Assembly (NCBI GenBank): GCA_030425745.1
Contig: JAUHZW010000087.1
Location: 1-8,413, forward strand
Origin: Actinomycetes bacterium
GTDB taxonomy: Bacteria > Actinomycetota > Actinomycetes > S36-B12
Reading direction: 5' to 3'
DNA length: 8,413 nucleotides
Below the pieces are notes generated by a model that worked only from the letters and a program-made list of their open reading frames with translations, did no database searches and was not told the origin of the DNA. The position numbers were made by a program, and so were the translations under genes. This document shows, in pieces, positions 1-8,413 of the stretch (position 1 is the stretch's first letter; each line of letters opens with the position of its first letter).

Positions 1-229
1 GGCTCCCGATCTCGTGCGACGATGCCGGGCGCTCACCGACCTGCCCATCGGCGTCGGCATCGGGATCTCCACGGGTGAGCAGGCAGCCGAGGTCGCCCGC
101 TACGCCGACGGGGTGATCGTGGGCTCGGCCTTCGTGAAGCGGATCCTGCAGGCGCCCGATCACTCGGCTGCGGTCGCCGCGGTTCGCGACCTGGCGCAGG
201 AACTCGCGGCCGGGGTCCGCGCGTCCTAG
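1..229 (+). CDS. trpA: Tryptophan synthase alpha subunit, 3' end (partial)
   Basis: This is the C-terminal 75 or so residues of TrpA, which cleaves indole-3-glycerol phosphate to indole and glyceraldehyde-3-phosphate in the last step of tryptophan synthesis, in the cytoplasmic alpha2-beta2 complex with TrpB. The reading frame enters the window open (first full codon at 2) and ends at TAG 227-229. The visible part reads through the last beta/alpha units of the TIM barrel: GVGIGISTGEQAAEVARYADGV matches the family's phosphate-binding G-[FV]-GIS segment, followed by VIVGSAFVKRI, the conserved (V/I)GSA(F/I/L)VK strand-helix. The sequence after it is a normal C-terminal helix. The 5' part and presumably trpB lie upstream, outside the window. 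No stem-loop with a T-run follows the stop, so co-transcription with the next gene is possible. The identification is secure from motif and context. Confidence 0.95.
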   Translation, partial: APDLVRRCRALTDLPIGVGIGISTGEQAAEVARYADGVIVGSAFVKRILQAPDHSAAVAAVRDLAQELAAGVRAS

Positions 230-311
230 ATCCACGAGCGGTTTACGGTGTACCGAGCATGACGGTGCCCTGGGACATCCGAGGCGCTGATGACGACGAG
301 GAGACACATCG
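230..311 (+). promoter_or_regulatory. trpA to DsbA-like gap with weak -10-like box
   Basis: This is an 82-nt gap without a terminator-like hairpin. A TANNNT box, TACGGT, lies at 244-249, but no convincing -35 is seen at the right distance, so a separate promoter is only a possibility. The gap also holds a small 18-codon frame (ATG 259 to TGA 313-315) whose stop shares bases with the next gene's ATG. The ribosome binding site of the downstream gene is AGGAG at 299-303, eight bases before ATG 312. Confidence 0.25.
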
Positions 312-1154
312 ATGAGTGAGTCCGGCAGCAAGCGGCGTGACCGCGCGGCAGCGGCACGCAATGCGGCTCAGGCCGATGAGCGCAGGCGCGAGCGGCTCGT
401 GCGCATCATCGGAGCCGTGACCGTCGTGGTGGTCGTCGTGGGCATCATCGCCGTCGCCGTGATCGCCCGCGGGTCCTCGGACTCCTCGCAGACCGTCACC
501 CCGACCGAGATCATCGAGGATGCGGCCATCCCCAACGGGGTCCTGGCGGCGGATTCGAGCCATCCCTTCGGCGTCCCCTACGGCACCGCTGCGGCTGATG
601 CTCCCGTGCTCGAGGTCTGGGAGGACTTCCAGTGCCCGGCGTGTGCGGCCGTCGAGCAGGCCAACGGCGCAGGCATCGCGGCACTGGCGGAGGAGGGCGA
701 GGTCCAGCTGATCTGGCGTCCGGCGACCTTCCTCGATCGGGTCAATGACGGCGGCGACCCCGCCGTGGCCAACTCCTCCTCGCGCGCGGTTGCCGCGTGG
801 GGCTGCGCCATCGATCAGGGCAAGGTCGTGGAGTTCCACGACGCGCTGTTCGCCAACCACCCCGAGGTCGAGGGCGACGGCTACACCGATGAGCAGCTGG
901 CCGTCGTCGCGGGCGACGCCGGCATCGAGGGGGCTGACCTCGAGGCCTTCCAGACCTGTGTCGCCGAGGGGACCTACCTGGACTGGGCCACCAATGCGGG
1001 TGTCACGTTCTCCAACTCCGGGGCAGGCGGCACCCCCTACGCGACTCTCGACGGTGTCGTGATCGAGAATCCGATCCTCGCGGACGATGCGGCACTGCGC
1101 GAGTTCATCGCCAACGGCGGTGCTGCCGCCGGCGATGAGGCCACAGCCGAGTGA
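312..1154 (+). CDS. Membrane-anchored DsbA-like thiol:disulfide oxidoreductase
   Basis: A 280-residue thioredoxin-fold protein of the DsbA/Thioredoxin_4 type, expected to sit outside the membrane and to make or reshuffle disulfides in exported proteins. Residues 1-29 are strongly charged (KRR, ERRRER) and cytoplasmic. About 30-52 is one hydrophobic segment, very rich in Val and Ile, which serves as an uncleaved anchor or signal. From about 85 the fold begins, with strand VLEVWEDFQ leading into the active site C108-P-A-C111. The cis-proline loop is GTPY (Pro242), and TPYATLDGVVI is the closing beta region. Two further cysteines, Cys165 and Cys216, could form a structural disulfide, as in some actinobacterial DsbA-like proteins. 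Start ATG 312 is supported by AGGAG at 299-303 with eight-base spacing. The stop overlaps the lgt start (GTGA). Substrate and direction (oxidase or isomerase) cannot be read from sequence, so no symbol is given. Confidence 0.88.
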   Translation: MSESGSKRRDRAAAARNAAQADERRRERLVRIIGAVTVVVVVVGIIAVAVIARGSSDSSQTVTPTEIIEDAAIPNGVLAADSSHPFGVPYGTAAADAPVLEVWEDFQCPACAAVEQANGAGIAALAEEGEVQLIWRPATFLDRVNDGGDPAVANSSSRAVAAWGCAIDQGKVVEFHDALFANHPEVEGDGYTDEQLAVVAGDAGIEGADLEAFQTCVAEGTYLDWATNAGVTFSNSGAGGTPYATLDGVVIENPILADDAALREFIANGGAAAGDEATAE

Positions 1155-2047
1155 ATCAGCCGGCACTGGCCGTCCTGACCTCGATCCCCAGCCCCGAGGT
1201 CGGAGTCTGGAACCTCGGCCCGATCCCCCTGCGGGCCTACGCCCTGCTCATCATCGCGGGCATCGTCGTCGCCGTCTGGTGGGGTGGGCGTCGCTACGTG
1301 GCACGGGGCGGACGTCCCGGGACCATCACGGACATCGCCGTGTGGGCAGTGCCCTTCGGGATCGTCGGCGGCCGGCTCTACCACGTGGTCAGCGACAACC
1401 AGCTGTACTTCGGGCCGGGCGGTTCAGGGATCGCCGGGGCCCTGCGGATCTGGGACGGCGGACTGGGCATCTGGGGAGCAGTGGCCCTCGGCGCCCTCGG
1501 TGCCTGGATCGGCGCGCGTCGCTCCGGCGTGCTGCTGCCGCCGGTGGCGGATGCCATCGCGCCGGGAATCGCGCTCGCCCAGGCCATCGGCAGGTGGGGC
1601 AACTGGTTCAACTCCGAGCTCTTCGGCGCACCGACGGATCTGCCGTGGGGGCTGGAGATCGCGGAGCGCTACCGCCCAGCCGGCTATGAGCAGTTCCCGA
1701 CCTTCCATCCGACCTTCCTGTACGAGTCGCTGTGGCTCGTGGGCATGGCGATCGTGCTCGTCTGGGCCGATCGTCGCTTCCGGTTGGGGCATGGCCGGGT
1801 CTTCGCCCTCTACGTGCTGCTCTACACCGCGGGGCGCATCTGGATCGAGGCGCTGCGCATCGATTCCGCCAACACGATCCTCGGGCTGCGCCTGAACATC
1901 TGGACCTCGCTGCTGGTGGGCCTCGCAGCTCTCGGGTACCTGATCGTGTCGGCGCGCATGCGGCCGGGACGTGAGGAATCCCTCACTCGCCCGGGACGGG
2001 CCGCTGAAGGGGACTCAGCGACCGCCGGACCGCCCTCCGTCGGGTAG
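1151..2047 (+). CDS. lgt: Prolipoprotein diacylglyceryl transferase
   Basis: Lgt transfers the diacylglyceryl group of phosphatidylglycerol to the lipobox cysteine of prelipoproteins, the first step of lipoprotein maturation in the cytoplasmic membrane. The 298-residue product is polytopic, with about seven hydrophobic segments (roughly 28-48, 62-80, 104-122, 131-146, 194-206, 216-233, 246-267). The diagnostic Lgt signature GRWGNWFNSELFG spans 147-159 and includes the essential arginine of the GRxGN motif (Arg148). Other conserved parts are GGRLYHV (73-79), WDGGLGIWGA (101-110), HPTFLYESLW (186-195) and GRIWIEALR (228-236). The last 28 or so residues are a charged, Gly/Pro-rich tail that looks disordered. 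The start is GTG 1151, overlapping the upstream stop as GTGA; a GAGG at 1137-1140 may serve as a weak ribosome binding site. This arrangement suggests translational coupling to the DsbA-like gene. Family assignment is firm. Confidence 0.96.
   Translation: MNQPALAVLTSIPSPEVGVWNLGPIPLRAYALLIIAGIVVAVWWGGRRYVARGGRPGTITDIAVWAVPFGIVGGRLYHVVSDNQLYFGPGGSGIAGALRIWDGGLGIWGAVALGALGAWIGARRSGVLLPPVADAIAPGIALAQAIGRWGNWFNSELFGAPTDLPWGLEIAERYRPAGYEQFPTFHPTFLYESLWLVGMAIVLVWADRRFRLGHGRVFALYVLLYTAGRIWIEALRIDSANTILGLRLNIWTSLLVGLAALGYLIVSARMRPGREESLTRPGRAAEGDSATAGPPSVG
2002..2020 (+). repeat. Perfect 6-bp inverted repeat in the lgt tail
   Basis: CGCTGA (2002-2007) and TCAGCG (2015-2020) can pair perfectly around a seven-base loop AGGGGAC. 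It lies in the poorly conserved C-terminal codons of lgt, about 27 nt before the stop. No T-run follows, so it is not a classical intrinsic terminator. Whether it acts as an mRNA hairpin or is chance is unknown. Confidence 0.3.
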
Positions 2048-2050
2048 CAT
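2045..2050 (+). promoter_or_regulatory. Possible -10 box for gltBD
   Basis: TAGCAT fits the actinobacterial TANNNT -10 pattern and overlaps the lgt stop codon (TAG 2045-2047). If used, transcription would start near 2057 and give a leader of about 110 nt. No recognisable -35 hexamer lies 16-18 bases upstream, so support is weak. It is proposed mainly because a 121-nt gap and a hairpin separate lgt from gltB, unlike the overlapping joints elsewhere in the cluster. Confidence 0.25.
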
Positions 2051-2054
2051 CTGC

Positions 2055-2082
2055 CGTATCGGGCCAACGTCGTCCCGGTATG
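2055..2082 (+). repeat. Imperfect inverted repeat in the gltB leader
   Basis: CGTATCGGG (2055-2063) and CCCGGTATG (2074-2082) can form a nine-pair stem with two G-U pairs (2056/2081 and 2059/2078) and a ten-base loop. It sits between lgt and gltB in non-coding DNA. No T-run follows it. It could be a regulator site or an mRNA leader hairpin. It does not match the GlnR, AmtR or GlxR consensus sites I know. Confidence 0.35.
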
Positions 2083-2158
2083 CAGTGCCGTCTGCCCCGG
2101 CCAGTGTCTCGTCGCTGTGGGCTGGGCCTGCTCCCATGAGTACCACCGGACGACGAAT

Positions 2159-2163
2159 GAGGA
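2159..2163 (+). promoter_or_regulatory. Ribosome binding site that decides the gltB start
   Basis: GAGGA lies five bases before ATG 2169. The other in-frame ATGs (2136 and 2157) have no comparable purine-rich site in front of them, so this site favours 2169 as the start of gltB. Confidence 0.6.
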
Positions 2164-2168
2164 CGCCC

Positions 2169-6696
<4,528 letters not shown>

Positions 6697-6704
<8 letters not shown>

Positions 6705-8151
6705 TCCGAAGGGCTTCCTGTCCACGCAGCGCGAGCTGCCCACCCGTCGACCCGTCGACGTCCGCATCCAGGACTGGCGTGAGGTGTACGACGAGTTCGA
6801 TGCCGAGCGTCTGGAGAAGCAGGCCGGCCGGTGCATGGACTGCGGCATCCCGTTCTGCCACAACGGATGCCCGCTGGGCAACCTGATCCCGGAGTGGAAC
6901 GACCTCGTCTGGAGCCACGACTGGCAGGACGCCATCGAGCGGCTGCATGCGACCAACAACTTCCCGGAGTTCACCGGGCGACTGTGTCCGGCACCGTGCG
7001 AGGCCGCCTGCGTCCTGGGCATCAATCAGGACCCCGTCACGATCAAGCAGGTCGAGGTCTCCATCATCGACCGGGCGTGGGATGAGGGCTGGGTCACTCC
7101 GCAGCCGCCGGATCGCCTCACCGGCCGCACGGTGGCCGTCGTGGGCTCGGGGCCGGCCGGACTCGCTGCCGCGCAGCAGCTGGCGCGGGCGGGTCACACC
7201 GTGGCGGTCTTCGAACGGGCCGACCGCATCGGTGGTCTGCTGCGCTACGGGATCCCCGAGTTCAAGATGGAGAAGCGTCACCTGGACCGTCGCCTCACGC
7301 AGATGGAGGCCGAGGGAGTGAAGTTCCGGCCCGGTGTCGAGGTCGGCATCGATCTCACCGGCGAGGATCTCCGCCAGCGCTATGACGCGGTGGTCCTCGC
7401 CGTCGGCGCCACGATCTGGCGTGACCTGCCCGTCCCGGGCCGCGAGCTCTCCGGCATCTACCAGGCCATGGAGTACTTGCCCCTGGCCAACCGGGTGCAG
7501 GAGGGCGACCTCGATGCCTCGCCGATCGACGTCTCCGGCAAGCACGTCGTCATCATCGGCGGCGGCGACACCGGGGCCGACTGTCTCGGCACCGCGCACC
7601 GTCAGGGTGCTGCGTCGATCACCCAGCTGGAGATCATGCCGACTCCGCCGCAGGCGCGCCCCGACTCCCAGCCGTGGCCGACGTATCCGATGACCTATCG
7701 GGTCTCCAGCGCTCACGAGGAGGGCGGCGATCGCATGTTCGCCGTGTCCACCGAGGAGTTCCTCGGCGACGACGCCGGGAACGTGCGGGCCCTGCGCCTG
7801 GTCGAGGTGGAGGCGCACGAGGGCGGATTCCGTCCGGTGCCCGGCTCGACCCGGGAGATCCCTGCGGACTACGTGTTCCTCGCCATGGGCTTCACCGGTC
7901 CGGAGGCGAGTGGGCTGTCGGAGCAGTTCGGCCTGCCCCTCACCGATCGGGGCAACATCGCCCGCAACGACGACTACACGACGGACGTCCCCGGGGTGTT
8001 CGTCGCCGGTGACGCCGGGCGCGGACAGTCGCTGATCGTCTGGGCCATCGCCGAGGGGCGTGCCGCCGCGGCCAGCGTCGATGATTTCCTCATGGGCAGC
8101 ACCAACCTGCCGTCGCCGATTCCGGCCTCGGCACGTCCTCTCCTGGTGTGA
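6697..8151 (+). CDS. gltD: Glutamate synthase (NADPH) small subunit
   Basis: This is the beta subunit of GOGAT. It oxidises NADPH on FAD and passes electrons through [4Fe-4S] clusters to the GltB flavin. The 484-residue length is typical. The N-terminal cluster domain carries Cys46, Cys49, Cys54 and Cys58 (CMDCGIPFCHNGCP) and a second group, Cys97, Cys101 and Cys105 (CPAPCEAAC). The FAD dinucleotide fold starts at VAVVGSGPAGLAAA (G150, G152, G155), followed by GGLLRYGIPEFKM. The NADPH fold shows VVIIGGGDTGADC (284-296). VFLAMGFTGPE (393-403) and VFVAGDAGRGQSLIVWAIAEGR (434-455) are the closing flavin-binding motifs of this pyridine nucleotide-disulfide oxidoreductase family. All expected ligands are present. 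The start is ATG 6697, 8 nt inside gltB, with GGAGGA in front. Related family members include the N-terminal half of dihydropyrimidine dehydrogenase, but the position next to gltB settles the role. Confidence 0.97.
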
Positions 8152-8187
8152 TGCGCCGCGTCACTCACCGTTCCCGGCACGTCCTCT
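8129..8187 (+). repeat. 13-bp direct repeat around the gltD stop
   Basis: CGGCACGTCCTCT occurs exactly at 8129-8141 (inside the last gltD codons) and again at 8175-8187 (in the gap before pyk), 46 bases apart start to start. The second copy covers the region where a -35 element for pyk would lie. It may be a local duplication or a paired protein-binding site. Chance is not excluded in GC-rich DNA. Confidence 0.45.
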
Positions 8188-8190
8188 GGC

Positions 8191-8206
8191 CTGCAAGCGT
8201 TTGCGG
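8191..8206 (+). promoter_or_regulatory. LacI/GalR-family operator-like palindrome before pyk
   Basis: CTGCAAGCGTTTGCGG is a near-palindrome centred on the CG step at 8198/8199. Its core TGCAAGCGTTTGCG (8192-8205) follows the LacI-family/cre pattern TGNAANCGNTNNCA at every fixed position except the last (G for A). It lies between the presumed -35 and -10 elements of pyk, ending one base before the -10 box, where a bound repressor would block RNA polymerase. The regulator is not in the window and its identity is unknown. Confidence 0.5.
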
Positions 8207-8207
8207 A

Positions 8208-8213
8208 TAGGGT
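8208..8213 (+). promoter_or_regulatory. pyk: Probable -10 box of the pyk promoter (leaderless start)
   Basis: TAGGGT is a good actinobacterial -10 hexamer (TANNNT). A weak -35-like CTGGCC lies at 8186-8191 with a 16-base spacer. The last T is eight bases before the A of ATG 8221, so transcription should begin at 8219-8221, at or just before the start codon. The AGGG within this box could instead act as a poor Shine-Dalgarno on a longer read-through transcript from gltD. Confidence 0.55.
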
Positions 8214-8220
8214 TACAGCC

Positions 8221-8413
8221 ATGCGTCGCGCCAAGATCGTTGCCACCCTCGGTCCTGCCACCAGTTCGCTGGAGGCGATCACCGGCCTCGTCGAGGCCGG
8301 GATGGATGTGGCGCGGCTGAACCTCTCGCACGGAAAGTACGCCGACCACGAGTCCGTCTACTCGCATGTGCGCGCGGCCGCAGACATGGCCGGCCGTGGA
8401 GTGGGCGTGCTCG
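8221..8413 (+). CDS. pyk: Pyruvate kinase, 5' end (partial)
   Basis: Pyruvate kinase converts phosphoenolpyruvate and ADP to pyruvate and ATP at the end of glycolysis, in the cytoplasm. The 64 visible residues begin MRRAKIVATLGPATSS, the standard N-terminus of the barrel domain (KIVxTLGPAS/T). They continue with LVEAGMDVARLNLSHGKYADH, which holds the family's conserved Arg32, Asn34, Ser36 and His37 of the R-x-N-x-S-H segment, near the nucleotide and K+ site. The rest of the gene, including the catalytic lysine and the Mg2+ ligands, lies beyond the window. ATG 8221 is the only sensible start; no strong Shine-Dalgarno precedes it, in keeping with a leaderless transcript. Pyk downstream of lgt or gltBD is a common actinobacterial arrangement. 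The family is certain; whether the gene is intact cannot be seen. Confidence 0.95.
   Translation, partial: MRRAKIVATLGPATSSLEAITGLVEAGMDVARLNLSHGKYADHESVYSHVRAAADMAGRGVGVL

Noticed and set aside
246..255. CGGTGTACCG in the trpA to DsbA-like gap as a hairpin or terminator
   Set aside because: Only four pairs with a two-base loop and no T-run; too small to support.
243..1166. A 307-codon minus-strand frame covering the DsbA-like gene
   Set aside because: The plus-strand gene has a CPAC active site, an anchor segment and a good ribosome binding site. The antisense product is Gly/Asp/His-rich without domain features.
1971..2168. Extension of gltB upstream to GTG 1971
   Set aside because: It would add 66 residues overlapping the lgt end, with non-native Ser/Pro/Arg-rich composition and no family match. 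The best ribosome binding site is in front of 2169.
8191..8206. The palindrome before pyk as an intrinsic terminator of gltBD
   Set aside because: The pairing has almost no loop, contains wobble pairs and is followed by ATAGGGTTACAG rather than a T-run. An operator is the better reading.
8151..8210. A 19-codon ORF starting on the gltD stop (TGATG) and ending in the pyk -10 box
   Set aside because: The peptide MRRVTHRSRHVLWPASVCG has no recognisable feature, and the bases are better explained by the repeat, the operator-like palindrome and the -10 box. A chance frame of this size is expected.

Overview
The window is a stretch of chromosomal housekeeping DNA from a high-GC actinobacterium. All genes lie on the plus strand. 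Codon third positions are overwhelmingly G or C, and the gene order trpA, DsbA-like oxidoreductase, lgt, gltB, gltD, pyk is the trp-lgt-(glt)-pyk neighbourhood typical of Actinobacteria, especially Micrococcales. A Dermabacteraceae/Brachybacterium-like or related micrococcal organism would fit, but the genus cannot be settled from this sequence alone. I see no mobile elements, tRNA or rRNA genes, CRISPR arrays or signs of horizontal transfer.

Layout. Positions 1-229 hold the 3' end of trpA (tryptophan synthase alpha). An 82-nt gap follows. A membrane-anchored DsbA-like thiol oxidoreductase (312-1154) then overlaps lgt (prolipoprotein diacylglyceryl transferase, 1151-2047) by 4 nt (GTGA), so two envelope-maturation genes are translationally coupled. 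A 121-nt leader (2048-2168) contains an imperfect inverted repeat, a weak -10-like box and a 19-codon upstream ORF. Next comes gltB (large glutamate synthase subunit, best start 2169, stop at 6704), which overlaps gltD (small subunit, 6697-8151) by 8 nt. The gltD ribosome binding site lies inside the last gltB codons. A 69-nt gap leads to pyk (pyruvate kinase), which starts at 8221 and runs off the window.

How the genes work together. GltB and GltD form NADPH-dependent GOGAT, converting glutamine and 2-oxoglutarate to two glutamates. TrpA finishes tryptophan synthesis and Pyk makes pyruvate, so three central nitrogen/carbon functions surround an exported-protein folding and lipidation pair. 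The most noteworthy regulatory signal is just before pyk: a LacI/GalR-family operator-like palindrome (8191-8206) abuts an actinobacterial -10 box TAGGGT (8208-8213). That box is placed so that transcription would begin at or next to the ATG, giving a probably leaderless mRNA.

The protein-coding content is conserved and ordinary. I found no evidence for a previously undescribed system. The observations worth a second look are regulatory elements in the three short intergenic gaps.
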